Part shown: one piece after another, positions 12,787 to 24,361 of the stretch
How positions within the stretch are numbered: position 1 is the stretch's first letter
Layout: every line of letters starts with the position of its first letter
Origin: Rhizodiscina lignyota
Taxonomy: Eukaryota > Ascomycota > Dothideomycetes > Aulographales > Rhizodiscinaceae
Direction of reading: 5' to 3'
Assembly (NCBI GenBank): GCA_010015805.1
Contig: ML978121.1
Location: 1,178,001-1,242,000, forward strand
DNA: 64,000 bases
Program-made: the position numbers and the translations under genes
Notes under the pieces: generated by a model
Seen by the model: only the letters and a program-made list of their open reading frames with translations
What the model was told of the DNA's origin: nothing
The model's database searches: none

Positions 12787-13713
12787 GCGGGGGAAGCGGA
12801 AAGAGGTGAGGCTCAGGCAGAGTATGGAAGTAAGGATTGAACGACAATGGCATTGCAACCCTTTCACCGAGGACTCAGGAGAAAGTGGGCCTTGCATTGA
12901 TGACCAGCATAGAATGAAGGCCTATAGACTCGTAGCTGTTGCTGGGCGAAGGAGATTTGCACGCTTTCTCCCTTGGCCTGCTATGACGACAAAATATATA
13001 GACCGGAACGCCCTTAGAAATAAGACACTCCTTTGCATCCACATGAGCATCAACTATGCACGAAAGAGAACAGAAGGCACGACATGATGTCGTGGAGATA
13101 AGCGTTCATGTCGTCGTGGTCTCGACCATCATGTGCAGGCCACTAGACCCAGTTCAGCAACCATGATCCAAATCTAGAAGCATCTCCATGCTTGGCTTTA
13201 GGATCGGTATGGAAGAAAAAGAGCACAGATTCGATGAGTAGAAGGCTCAGAACGTTATACTTTGCTACCGGTCGCCTTGCGTTCGTAGTCTTAAGACCTA
13301 TCGCGTCTCGCGCGAAGCTTGCGCGCTGTTTGAGCAACGGCAGACATGCCGCCGATCAGGCAGTGTTCCACCAAGACACCTCGAGTGACTTGAATGCTTA
13401 ATCGTCTACTTGTAAGGTATAGATGTCGCGTCGTCGAACGTTATTGCCAATATTCCAAACTTCGCGGTAGACTGACACGCCGAGCTCGACCCGACATGAG
13501 GAAGCAACACGGAAAGGCTCGAAAATCTTAACCTTTCTTCGAGTCGATGCCTTGCAATTGTATTTGCTGATTCTGTAGAGTGCTCGTCATGTGACTTGTG
13601 CTGCATTCAACCCAATTCAAGTGTCGTGGGTCTTGGCAATTCTGAGCGCTAGACTGGGCAGGCTGCCTACTCTACCATCTTCTAACCGCTGGAATTCCTA
13701 CCGGCCAGAATAC
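12787..13713. other. Intergenic region
   Basis: Between NRAMP and the HET-domain gene. The HET-gene frame is open upstream of its first ATG to 13591 but contains no earlier ATG, so this part is taken as leader. Nothing else recognised. Confidence 0.45.
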
Positions 13714-16371
13714 ATGTATCATCAAGCGTCTTTCGCGGCATCTACTGACAACTTTCAATACGAGTCACTTCCTACGCCGACCTCGATTCGTCTCATCAAA
13801 GTCCTGTCCCCAGCCAATCCACCAGATAGTTTGCAGGTGGAGCCAAATGGAGCTCCAATCCCCCACTTGATTCAGTGTTCAGTAGAGACTATCGATCTAG
13901 CTGAGAGGGACCGTCCGAATTACTACGCACTATCTTATACTTGGGGTATTCCATTCCCCGAGACTTGGCCCACACCCAGTCAGACGAACGACCGCGCCAC
14001 CGACTATGATCCAAACAACAAGCTTCCTATCTTGTTAAATGGAAAAGTCATCTTCGTCACCAAGAATCTCTACGAGTTTCTACGCCGAGCTGAAGAAAGC
14101 GCATCGAATTCAGGCTGTCAAGAACCCAGTGGGTGTATGGTTTGGCCTGGTGATGACATTGAGCGAAGGATAGCTCCGTACAACAAGACGCCGCTGATTC
14201 GTGCTGCGGAGAAAGGTTACTATGACTACGTCTCGGATTTGATCCAGCGTGATGCAGACGTTAATGCTCAGGATAGGTTTGGTCATACTAGCCTCCATTA
14301 TGCTGCTGAGAACGGTCATCTGAGCGTGACGAAGCTGTTGCTTCGGGCGGGAGGGGATCCCACAATCAAGGACACGTCAGGCTCCACGCCCCTCGATACA
14401 GCGGAACAAGTCTCCCAACATAGAGGATTTGATCGGGAAGCGATCTGTCGTGCTCTTTGTGGGTCCGGCAAGGACGAGGCAGAGAGTAGCAGTACTGATG
14501 AAGCGTCTCTGTTCAAACATCACCTCTGGATAGACGCTATGAGTATCAACCAGAACGATGTGCCCGAGAGAAATGCTCAAGTAACACTGATGAAACGAAT
14601 CTACGAAGAAGCTGCAGGGTCAATCATATGGCTTGGGCCAGAAGACGAACACACCAAGATGGCTAAGCATACCACCACACTGATTTGCCGCGAAGCAGGA
14701 GACTGGTGGCTCAGTATGGCCTTGAATTTGGACGATGGGCACGAATCCAGATACAGCGATCCAGATGTTGAATCGAAACAGTTTGCAGCGCTAAATGGGT
14801 TGCTCCGGCGGACGTGGTTTAAGAGAATTTGGGTGATCCAGGAAATTGCAAGAGCAAAGGAGTTGCATGTCTTCTGCGGGAAATACAGATTCCCGTGGGA
14901 GGTACTGTTTGAGTACGTCCATTACAATTGCTCCCCAACCGCATTGAGGCAGTTAAAACGCACACGCCGCTTCCAGCCTGTCAAACCGCTTAGTCTTAAC
15001 AACGACATTGTTACAGACCAAATATTCACTATTCGCCTCATTACACGTGCAGATACCTGGGAGCGCAACTGCATTCAACTACATGGAAGGGAAATGGGCA
15101 AGAGCATTATTCGGAGTCTCCCCGAGAGGGAGCACCTTACGCTAGGCAACCTCTTGGTTATGGTCTGGCGGTTCAAAGCTACAGAGCCAAGGGACAGGAT
15201 CTTCGCCTTACAAGGACTCTTAGCTCACACAGCAGAAATAACCGTTGATTATGAAAGATCGATCAGTGAGATATACACAACCGCTGCACATCTTCTGATG
15301 GAAGGATCGAAAGGGCCAATCGCCGTTCCCCCGCTCTTCGGTCTTACTCTAGTAGAGCCAACAAGGATTCTGAGGCCAAAGGATAGCTTTTATCTTCCAT
15401 CTTGGGTCCCTGACTTCAACATGTACAACCCAACTGTGGCGTTTTTAAGGAACCACTATGCAGCGGGCACAGCACTACCGTTTCAACTAGACACAGGTGT
15501 AAGGAAAGATACTCTTCATCTGCAAGGCATACGTTTTGATGTCATTGACCTGTGTGAAGAAAGAGACAGGAACGTTGAAGAGAAGGTTGCGCATTTCTTT
15601 CAGCCCAAGCCAGAAGCATCTCACGTGCACGAGGAATTTCTGTATCCGCGCCCATTGTTCTGCCCCCGGAGCTTTTTCGGTATTGGATTAAGCTTGAGTC
15701 CCAGCTATCCCGGTGGAGGAACGAGAGTCGAGGCACTCTGGCGCACCGCTACTAACGACTCTATTGGGAGGGACTACTCAGGCGTTAGCGACACTTACGA
15801 TACAGCTAAGAACTCTTTCCGAGACTTCGTTCGTTTCCTTGTTCGAGATCGGGCACCGCGTGATGTCGTTTTGCGGAACATGATCTGTCAGCTGGCTGCA
15901 GATGATGCTTCGAATTCGCTGCCGGCCTCCGACGAGTTCATTCAAGATGGTATTCCGCCAGAGCAGAGGCGATATCATGACGTATCAGATGCTCTTCCGT
16001 GGGACACTATTTGGCAGCAAACAAATTATAACGTTGCTATTGACCTCTTGTTATGGTCACCGGCCTTAGTCAATCATCCTCAGGGCGAAGTGTTCTTCAA
16101 CGACGCGATGTACAAGTACTACCGTTGGCGTCGACTTTACAAGACTTCGACAGGATATCTAGGACTCGGGCCAAGAAGTGTTCGGCCGGGAGATGAGATT
16201 TGGCTGATTGCGGGGGCGCAGACGCCGTTCGTGCTTAGACGAGTCAACTCGAATATCTCACAAGATGGCAGAAAGTTCGAGCTGGTCGGGGAGACCTACG
16301 TCCACGGGATCATGGAAGGTGAAGCGGCAAAGGGACGCGAAAACGATGTCGAAGACATTACGCTTATATAG
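13714..16371 (+). CDS. HET-domain (heterokaryon incompatibility) protein with ankyrin repeats inserted in the HET domain
   Basis: Predicted non-self recognition/programmed cell death factor. A single exon encodes 885 residues from the first ATG (13714). The HET domain begins with YYALSYTWG (from about residue 70) and ILLNGKVIFVTKNLYEFLRRAEE, then is interrupted by about 110 residues containing two to three ankyrin repeats (about 157-235: TPLIRAAEKGYYDYVSDLI, HTSLHYAAENGHLSVTKLLL, STPLDTAEQ). It resumes at LWIDAMSINQNDVPERNAQV and IIWLGPED, followed by FKRIWVIQEIARA and the usual RDRIFALQGLL block. The C-terminus carries the common GDEIWLIAGAQTPFVLRR tail of HET proteins. Introns were not needed. 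HET and ankyrin modules are often found in one protein; having the repeats between HET blocks is less usual. Target and allele partner are unknown. Confidence 0.9.
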   Translation: MYHQASFAASTDNFQYESLPTPTSIRLIKVLSPANPPDSLQVEPNGAPIPHLIQCSVETIDLAERDRPNYYALSYTWGIPFPETWPTPSQTNDRATDYDPNNKLPILLNGKVIFVTKNLYEFLRRAEESASNSGCQEPSGCMVWPGDDIERRIAPYNKTPLIRAAEKGYYDYVSDLIQRDADVNAQDRFGHTSLHYAAENGHLSVTKLLLRAGGDPTIKDTSGSTPLDTAEQVSQHRGFDREAICRALCGSGKDEAESSSTDEASLFKHHLWIDAMSINQNDVPERNAQVTLMKRIYEEAAGSIIWLGPEDEHTKMAKHTTTLICREAGDWWLSMALNLDDGHESRYSDPDVESKQFAALNGLLRRTWFKRIWVIQEIARAKELHVFCGKYRFPWEVLFEYVHYNCSPTALRQLKRTRRFQPVKPLSLNNDIVTDQIFTIRLITRADTWERNCIQLHGREMGKSIIRSLPEREHLTLGNLLVMVWRFKATEPRDRIFALQGLLAHTAEITVDYERSISEIYTTAAHLLMEGSKGPIAVPPLFGLTLVEPTRILRPKDSFYLPSWVPDFNMYNPTVAFLRNHYAAGTALPFQLDTGVRKDTLHLQGIRFDVIDLCEERDRNVEEKVAHFFQPKPEASHVHEEFLYPRPLFCPRSFFGIGLSLSPSYPGGGTRVEALWRTATNDSIGRDYSGVSDTYDTAKNSFRDFVRFLVRDRAPRDVVLRNMICQLAADDASNSLPASDEFIQDGIPPEQRRYHDVSDALPWDTIWQQTNYNVAIDLLLWSPALVNHPQGEVFFNDAMYKYYRWRRLYKTSTGYLGLGPRSVRPGDEIWLIAGAQTPFVLRRVNSNISQDGRKFELVGETYVHGIMEGEAAKGRENDVEDITLI

Positions 16372-17593
16372 TGCTCTTGTCGAGAACCAAGTGGAAGGGC
16401 CGTACGACGACGAAACGCGCAGAGTAAGTAAACTCTGAGCATCCAGCTGGTACGGTCGAATTCTAGAATACATGATTAGCAGTGAAGATTGAAGAAATAT
16501 CTCATTATGAGCAGCGTGGTGTGTTCCTCTGCCCGAACTGTCGAGCAACTATGCATTTGTTTAGCGCAGAAGCTTCGGTAAATTGCTCTGGAGTTGGATC
16601 GTACGGACATGAAGGGAAAGCCGTTGGACGACGTTCTAGAAACTCCTGCAAGAATTCCAAATCGTTGAGCACAGCCACAACTCTCGGCCCCTGCATGAAA
16701 GATTGCAGACTAGTGTGCTAGAGCATGCGAGTGCCTCCCTACCTCCGATGTACAAGCCTACAACATCCCCACGCGATCTTACACTCGTTTCCAAATCTCC
16801 ACGCAGAGACTGCTGTGCCGTGCCGCGTCTCCGTCGTCAACGTGGTGTCACGCTAGGTACGCGATGTCACATGTTACTCATTCGCTTTCGATCTGGCCAA
16901 TCACAGTGTCTAACGTGGGAAGGCGACACGTCGTGATGGCAAAGGTGCGCGGCATGAAGAGTTGACTCATCTTTATGACTCCTACGAGTGTAACGGCATC
17001 CGAAAAAGGGAGTTCGGTAACGCGAGAGATTTTCCGTCGTTAGGCAGTAGTCATTACGAAAATTGATGCCTCACGAAGACCCATGTGTGCCTTAATGCGA
17101 CGCCCGATGGATGTCTGACAACGTGTTTGATGGTGAGAAGGGTTATCCAAGCTCGCACGATCGTCGAGCATACGGTTCGATGGTTGCGAAGTCCACTCAA
17201 CAGCAGTACCAGCACTTGAGATGGCAACTATCCGCGCTCGGAAAGCCGACGCATGCAACGTTCCGAGGCTATTCGACTACGAGCCTTGATAAATGAATTC
17301 ACACAACATCTACAAATGAGTGTTTCACATTACTATAGCTACTTGAAGAGCGGAGGAACAATGGACAAGTACAGTGACAAATTTAGGAGAGTACGGAGTA
17401 TAGAGCATTCTATGAGCCTCTGGGTATCTGAGCCAAGGAAAGTATGCAATGATAGTATACTCGAGAGTAGCGAATGTTCGACCGTGAATCATAATCCCCT
17501 CTTGCATCATACAACTTCAGCAACGCCAAGCACAGTCCCAGATTCCCACTTCTCGCCTCTCGACCTGCAAACTCAATCTCCACCGGTTCCCCC
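16372..17593. other. Intergenic region
   Basis: 1.2 kb between the 3' ends of two convergent genes (HET protein and C2H2 protein). Scattered short frames, including one at 16482-16721, show no family resemblance. No RNA gene seen. Confidence 0.45.
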
Positions 17594-20500
17594 TCACACT
17601 TTAGCCATCAGCAGCTCCTCTAGACGCTTTAATCGCTCGCCCTGAGACTGTACTTGCTCCTCAAGCTCTCTGTTCCTCTCATCACGGTTCGTAAGCTCCG
17701 TCTTCAGCCTGCGAATTTCCTCACGAGAATCTGGCGAATCCTCGTCACCAAACCTCTCAGGCTTCACGATACTCCCATCTCGCTTCCGCTTCGTGACATC
17801 CGTAACAGTATCCATGGTGCTCTTGCGGCTGTTGAGATGCGAGTCTCTCTCTAGAGATGAATAGCGCCCATCAACCTCTTCTTCAGTCTTTGCTGCGACG
17901 GCGGTCGTGGAGGCCTCGGAAATCGATTCTGTACGTCGATGAACACGGCGCATATGCTCCTGTAGATTTTCCTTGCGCGTGAAGCCGCTACCGGTATGAC
18001 GCTTACAGTTTGGCTCTGGACAGAACAAACGTTTGCCGGTACCACCGTGCATGTTGTGCACTTCGCGCTGATGCCGTAACAGCCCGCCGCTGTATGTGAA
18101 GCCTTGGAGTTTCGAGCATTCAGGGCGTTCGCATCTGTACGGTCTTTCGTGTTTGTCCATGTGCTTCCTGCCATAAAAATTTAGCAGGGTCTTAGGTAAG
18201 ATGAGGAATCATGGATTAAACTTACCCCCATTCGCATTTACGATCGAACGTGAGATTCTTACACCCGGCATTTACTTCACATACCATCTTGCCTTCGGAG
18301 TTGCGAGGAGGGTCACCATCTCGCTTGAATGTGTAGCCGCGGCGCGGAGAGAAGCCATATGGAGAGATCGAATCTGATGGTGCAGGAGATGTTGATTCCT
18401 CTGGGAGCTCTTCAGGCATGTTGGACGTTGTAGAGGGGTGATCGGAAGTTACTGAGATTCTCCTTCTCTTTGAAGTAGGCTCTTCTGAAGCTGATGGTTC
18501 TGGTCTCGTACGATCCTGCGACATTACTGGTTGTTTAATGTGTAAGCCCATTTGTGCAGTTGAAGGTCTTGTGGCTGGTTGTGAGCTCTGTTGGAAATGT
18601 TGGGCTATAAACGCTGTTGTGTCACCCGGCGCAGAGTGTGGCGCTCCAAAAAGATTTGACGTATAGTTTGCCTGAGGAGACGTGGCATATGGGTATATAT
18701 CGTATGCCTGCGGCGCAGCAGCCTGAGCGGCTGTACTAGTCACTAAAGGTGTGCGTTCGCTTTGGTCGGGTATGAGTCTGATATCAGGAACTGGAACTGG
18801 AACAGAAGCCGGCCCGATCAGATGACTACGTCGACTTGATTGTGGCGAATGAGCTCGGGTGGCGGGAGATGATTGAAAATCCTGACTCCGGCGTGCGTTG
18901 TCCTGGTGCCATGCATTGATGTTGAAAGGGCTTTGGCCTTGAGCGGGAGCATTGACTTGGCCTGCAACCTGGTGCCAGAAGTGCGTCGGGCTTTCGAGCG
19001 ATGGGTTGGGCGAACGAGATGCATTATACTCCGCATGTTGCCGGCTCTGCTGAGGCAGGTACGAATCTAGGCGGAATGACCAGTCAGTTCTCAAAATGCC
19101 ACTCTACCCCAGACGTGTACCTTGAGTGGTGACTCACGTTCCCCGTAGTCAATCGGCGAGAGCGATGCTTCGCTGCCTACTGAGAGACTGAGACGCTGCC
19201 GAGGCTGTGCAGGGATCTCGTTGAGAGGATCTGGATCCCGGATCACATCGGTGGCGAGAGCTAAGCCACAATTCCCAACGTCACTTCCGGCACTCCCACT
19301 TAAAAGCATGTCAATGTCACCAGATCCTGTCGCTAGAAGCGCCGCATTAACGTCTTCCAAAGTCTGCTGGCCATACGCGAGGTCTTCACCTGCTGTCAGC
19401 AAAATGAGCCGGGTATATCCGAGACAGGCGCAGCACTTGCGTGTACTTACAAGCTCCATCTTCCGGACGAAACGACGAGTTCAAGAATCGCGCGTTTTCC
19501 GGATCGCTGAGGAAGTTGCCCCGCGACACATGCGAGGGATTATGAGGCCCTTGCTGTGATTGCTGTCCTTGAGACGAGAGAGGATCCCGATTCTGTTCGA
19601 ATCGACGTTGCGACTGCTGCCCTTGAGTTAAAAGAGAACCCCGATCGCGTCCGAATCGATGTTGGGACTGTTGCGCGAACTCATGCTCGCCTTGACCCTG
19701 CGAATTGTAAAACATCCAACATACACCCCACAGCACAGCTAAAGAGGGTTTGATGCTCCATGGCCACGTAGTACTTAGTGGCCTTCTATTGTTTGAGAAT
19801 TCCGAGCACCACTGCCGGCCACCGAGCTTACCTTTTTGCTTCCATTCAGCGTACCATGCGGAGGAATTGGCGACGACAAACTTGGCAAGTTTACCGATAA
19901 AGGCTTCCACTAGGCTCTGCCGGATTCGTAGGAGCAGATGCTCCAGATCAGCGGCAGTGTTTTCCTCGTAGAGCGACTCGTCTCGGGCATGGCCTCTCTG
20001 TAGCGCCCATTCGTGCCGCAGAAGGTGTAGTACTGCTAACGCGTCGTTGACGAATGCTAGATAGCGGCTGAGTTGCTTGAGACCTAGATGATGGATCTTC
20101 ACCTGCTTCTTGCATTGAAGGAACAAATTGTTGTCCGCGGAAACAACTGGGAAATCCGACAAGTCGAGCAGCCTTTCGTTTACATCCTGCGTAATCCCAT
20201 TCAGGTTTTTGCTGTCTCGAAAGGTCTTCAATAGCCTATTGAACAGTCAGTCCGAGGCTCAAGTATAAAGTTCAGAATGGTGTACCGTCTAAAGTGGCGA
20301 CTACCCGTATCAAGACAATGTGAGTTCGTGTTACCACGGCTCCTCCAACCACGACTCTGTCGGTGATGACTCTCCCTCTCATTACGACAAGCAGGACTTC
20401 CCGCACTGCAACGAGTGGTTGATCTGCGGTACTCTGAACTGGGTTTACCAGTAGCGTCAATCGCCTTCCAGCTCAAGCATCTTTCAACCTGCCTCTTTGC

Positions 20501-20983
20501 ATCTCCTGTAAACAGGTGTAAAAACTTGACGTCATCATCGCCATTGTCGTGCTCTTCGCCATGATGGTGGTGATGATGAGGATGGCTGTACTTCGCATTC
20601 GTATTCGCATCTTTCCCCTTTGCGTATATTCTCGTCTCAAAGCTCTTGGCGACACGTAGAAGCCTCACTGCCACGTGCAGATCCGTACTTGGTAAAGAAT
20701 TCGAGCTTGGCATTGGCGACATCGACAAAGTTGGCTGAGTTGCGAGGTCTGGCTCGAGCTCCAAATCATGGTCGGCGCCACGCGGATTCAACTTGAGAAT
20801 CATTCGGAAGATGAGCGATGACCATAACCTAAAAAAATGAGAAGAGAGTAAATCCTAATCACTGAATTGCCATTGTATAGAAGTCGCGCAAAAAGCAGTC
20901 AAATCAAATCTAATTCTAATGCGAGCGGATTCCAAGACCTTATGGATATGTAACACGCTCACCAAGGCTTACCTGCACCCCAT
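17594..20983 (-). CDS. C2H2 zinc-finger protein with conserved fungal N-terminal region and C-terminal coiled coil
   Basis: Probable DNA-binding regulator. Six exons on the minus strand: 20983-20973, 20828-20286, 20235-19451, 19392-19138, 19066-18226 and 18167-17594, encoding 1002 residues. Introns are 144, 50, 58, 71 and 58 bp; all junctions keep frame. The first coding exon is only 11 nt (MGC plus two bases), chosen because the frame of exon 2 extends to an AG acceptor upstream of its first internal ATG, giving MGCRLWSSLIF before MILKLNPRG. Residues 1-450 look globular, with a His-rich loop; the middle is Gln/Ser/Pro-rich and disordered. Three C2H2-like fingers span the exon 5/6 junction (CEVNAGC...HMDKH; CERPEC...HQREVH; CPEPNC...HMRRVH), followed by a charged coiled coil (REEIRRLKTELTNRDERN) at the C-terminus. 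Acceptor of exon 4 could instead be 3 nt downstream (19389). Biological role unknown. Confidence 0.88.
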
Positions 20984-21783
20984 CTCAACAATCTAAAGTA
21001 ACTGCGCCACAGATAGAGTCCTGAGGTATCGATATCGTTCTCTGAATCTGCCTTGATTTGTATTGTTATGCTGTTACGAGACGATGGCGTTGTCCCATTG
21101 GCCGTTCCGAGTCACAAAACTGAAGGCGGAACGCCAGCACAGCCGCAATGGCACAAGCCACTAGGCAGCCACACTGCCTCCTATTTTCATTCGACAGCAC
21201 CCAAGTCAGTCTCGTAGGCAGAAGTATTTCATGGCTGTGCGATCGAATCAAATACCGCAAGCACCCGAGGAATCGGCGCGATCGAAGTGAAGATACTATT
21301 GCCTTTCTTGCAAGGCAACCGAGACCGTCGCTGACCACTCCGCTGTCACTTGTGAAGGAAATTCAGCCCTTGCACCCAGGTGCGCATGTGGTCACAGACG
21401 CTAAGCAGATACCTTCACGGATTTCCAGGAGCGGCACAGGTCGTATAAGCGGATCCCGCGAATAATGGAACATACACTCGCTCACTCGTGACAGCCTCTA
21501 CTCAGACATTTAAGCCATTCGCGGAACCTATTTCGATGCACAGCAGACTACGTATCGCAGGAAACTCGGGTTAGGATTTCTTTAGCCTGCATGATTTGCA
21601 TTGAATAACAGAATTTTCGATATACATCGGTCGGGCAATCTGCACAACCCGTATTCAAGACTGCTAAGTCCAACCAGGATATATGTCGACCGGCTTGAGA
21701 TCTCTTCTAATATAATGCAGTATCATGAGATCCCACCAGCAGTTACTACCAGTGAGAAACTCTCTCTTTTGATTCCATTCTCA
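20984..21783. other. Intergenic region
   Basis: Promoter side of the C2H2 gene and 3' flank of the flavin-reductase-like gene. AT-rich around 21590-21780. No gene recognised. Confidence 0.45.
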
Positions 21784-22689
21784 TCACTCCACGTTCTCGA
21801 GTATTTGCTTGACCTTCTCAGTCTCTCGCAAATGCCGGAATGCCATCGGGCGAAGAGCCTCAAACCCATCGAACAAGCTGCCATAAGTGATGCCTCCGCC
21901 TCGCCACATAGGCCGCAGTACCTCAATTTTCAAGGTCTCTGTCTTCTCATCGATTGCATCTTCCCTTACGTGATAGAGGACCGCTTCGCATAACACTAGC
22001 GTTGCCGTTCTCACTGGCGAGCCATCGGCATTCTGTCTGTTCTTCGAATATATCGGCACTGTACTGTGCACCTTGCACTCCATACTAAAAGCCGCCTCAG
22101 CTGGATGTGGGGGCTTCACTAATGTGCTCTGACGAGGATGCAGACCGGCCAGCGGCCATTCCGATTGCTGTGGAGGCGTGTTAACAGCACAGAAGTTTGC
22201 GGCCTCGAGATACCAGTCGCTAATGATGCTAATGCATAGCTCGCCCGTCTCGATACAGTTGCGCAGAGTATCCTTGGTTTCGTCTCCAACAATTGAGACG
22301 GTGTAGATTGGTGGATCGGGAGATACAGCGTTGAAGTAAGAGAACGGAGCGATATTCTGACAGAGACCATCTTTAGAGACTGTGCTAACGAATGCTATAG
22401 GCCGTGGAACGACAGATGAGATGATGAACTTGTAGTTTTGTGTCACAGTTCGAGAAGGATCCTGTGGGTTAATGGAGACCATCTTATGTTGCTTCCATTC
22501 GTCGTTCGATGCGCCATCACCAGGCTGCCACTGTGGATTTGGTGACTTCGAATATTTGTATGTCTTTGATGAGTCGTACTCTTCTCGTGAGGCTTCTACT
22601 GCTGCCCAGTCTGCATGAGGATTGCGCTTGATAAGCGCTTCTTTGTCGAACGCTTCAACGGGATCAGTTGGCTGAATAGATGAAGACAT
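21784..22689 (-). CDS. Flavin-reductase-like / FMN-binding split-barrel protein
   Basis: Predicted FMN-binding protein of the flavin reductase (DIM6/NTAB-like) family, 301 residues, one coding exon. The conserved split-barrel is visible: YKFIISSVVPRPIAFVST (strand with Pro-Arg-Pro), followed by NIAPFSYFNAVSPDPPIYTVSI (the N-x-APFSYFN motif that lines the FMN site) and DTLRNCIETGELCISII. A start at the ATG 22689 was chosen: upstream sequence fits a 67-bp leader intron (22761 to 22695, donor GTGAGT, acceptor GAG), so the longer open frame beginning at 22761 is intronic. Members bind or reduce free flavin, sometimes for partner oxygenases; no partner lies next to it here, so the physiological reaction is unknown. 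Confidence 0.88.
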   Translation of the reverse strand: MSSSIQPTDPVEAFDKEALIKRNPHADWAAVEASREEYDSSKTYKYSKSPNPQWQPGDGASNDEWKQHKMVSINPQDPSRTVTQNYKFIISSVVPRPIAFVSTVSKDGLCQNIAPFSYFNAVSPDPPIYTVSIVGDETKDTLRNCIETGELCISIISDWYLEAANFCAVNTPPQQSEWPLAGLHPRQSTLVKPPHPAEAAFSMECKVHSTVPIYSKNRQNADGSPVRTATLVLCEAVLYHVREDAIDEKTETLKIEVLRPMWRGGGITYGSLFDGFEALRPMAFRHLRETEKVKQILENVE

Positions 22690-24361
22690 GTTTCCTCGAT
22701 AGATCGTGCCCGGCAATAAGAGAAGAGAGTAAAACCAAATGAAATATGGATCAATACTCACTTCTCATGCAATGAGCGAAGAGTCGTCTTACATCTGCAA
22801 GTGTGCTCCGCAAAGGATGAGGGTCTAGAGTGGTTATTTCCTATTGCCGAGGCACCAATGCCTCCCTGCACAGCAGATAATATTTGTGTATTCACATAGA
22901 CCACTGAAATACATCTACAGATTACAAGAGATCAGATTTTTGGCGTGCGTGCAAAAACCATTCTCGGCCCAGATATTAGCATCATAGCCCAAGGGGAAGA
23001 TGGCGATTGGTTATCGGTCTCCTGCTATGAGATGTTAATAGGACACGGACATTGAAAGTGCCCTTTCCTACGAAGGAGCGAGTTTTCGGCGATCGAACAA
23101 GATCTGTAACGACGTCCCTTTTTATGACAACGAGGAGTAAATCTTCTAAGGCAGGCTGGGCGAGCTGCTCCCTGATAACCTTAAATGCAACTGTACCTAC
23201 GCGAGGAAGCTTCTTGGAAGTGCCAGGGGTATCTTCAACAATGTGGCTCCGTAGACTGTTCGCTCGCTGGAAACGAGCGTCTTCGCGACGCCGGATTGGT
23301 CCACTGCTGTAGTTTTGGTCCGGTCTCGCCCAACCAGCGAGTGGGATGGTTGCTTTAGGAAGAAGCCGAAGGCCAGGTATTTGGGATTCAGAGATAGGGT
23401 ACTCTATCCCGTAGGAGCGGCACTCGCGTAACTTGAGATCAGAAACTCATGCTCGGTATACATGTATGTAAACTGCGCGAGACATAGAAAGCTATTATAT
23501 CGGCATAGAGTCCTAATCCTGCCAATGTTTGAAATACGTCTTCGAGTTCGAGGGCGTGAGCAGTCGCAAAAGGTTTGAGCCTTGGCACGCTTGGCGAGCA
23601 ATTTCGGCTCGAATTCTCTTTTCTGGTCAATCCCTTCTACGATACTGACTACATTACTCGACGACGAAGAATCTAGACGACGCTGAACTCCGACGTAGCG
23701 CTCGGATTTCCGCGGCGCGTTTAACTAGACGCCGATATCGTTGCCTTGGACATTTTACGCTTAAGTCGCCTTAAACCGAACACTTTAGGACAACTTCCGA
23801 TGGATTTCTGACAGCAAACTAATCTTCTCTCTCCGCAGTCATGTTCCTTACTTGTGTCAGATCATCACGAAAGCCTCCCATGTCAATTATTCTACCTGTG
23901 AAAGTCCCATTTGCAATAGATCTTGTCCTCGGTGTGGCTCGGCATGTCTCCGCTAGCTATTGCTAATCAGCGCTCATGTGCGAGCACGTCAGAATGGATC
24001 CCGCACCCGTTATCTCTCCCTCCCCCAACTGCATAATGGAAGCCGTCTAGCCGCCTCAATGCGGGCGGCGTTTTCTTGCTCTCAGTAAATTTAGAGACTT
24101 CTGCCCGTGGATGACGGACGTTCCCTGCTGCCGCCGGCCAATTGCCGTTTACGTACCCCTCCAGAGGCCGAAGATACGTACTTCATCTTTGTGTTATATT
24201 CGCCTTCCGATTTTTAATCGAACACTCTGCTCGAAGAAACCATGAGCACTCTCAGGCATTCATTTAATTACTAGATCTCTCTCATTTACGGTGGCTTTCA
24301 TCAACATTTAATCATTTGAGCCCTTTCGCTAAAAGTCAGCTGCCAATCCGCCAATATCAAC
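22690..24361. other. Long intergenic region between divergent genes
   Basis: 1.7 kb between the flavin-reductase-like gene (minus) and the MDR oxidoreductase (plus). It contains a start-less open stretch on the minus strand (22982-23446, listed separately). Otherwise it seems to be promoter sequence; GC-richer around 23990-24180. Confidence 0.4.
22982..23446 (-). other. 155-codon open stretch without ATG, possible gene relic or exon
   Basis: Between a TGA before 23446 and the TGA at 22984-22982 the minus strand is open for 155 codons with no ATG. The translation has normal residue composition (for example FKVIREQLAQPALEDLLLVVI and KGTFNVRVLL) rather than shadow-frame character. No family was recognised and no convincing upstream exon was found. 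It could be a decayed gene fragment or an exon of an unannotated gene, or chance. Confidence 0.25.

Noticed and set aside
13591-13713. Upstream extension of the HET-protein frame
   Set aside because: Begins with GTG and has no ATG; non-ATG starts are not assumed in a fungus.
22690-22761. N-terminal extension of the flavin-reductase-like protein beginning with GTG
   Set aside because: GTGAGTATTG at its start is a splice donor; the segment is better read as a leader intron.
24000-24200. GC-rich block in the MDR promoter taken as possible CpG-like gene fragment
   Set aside because: No frame longer than a few tens of codons and no repeat match.
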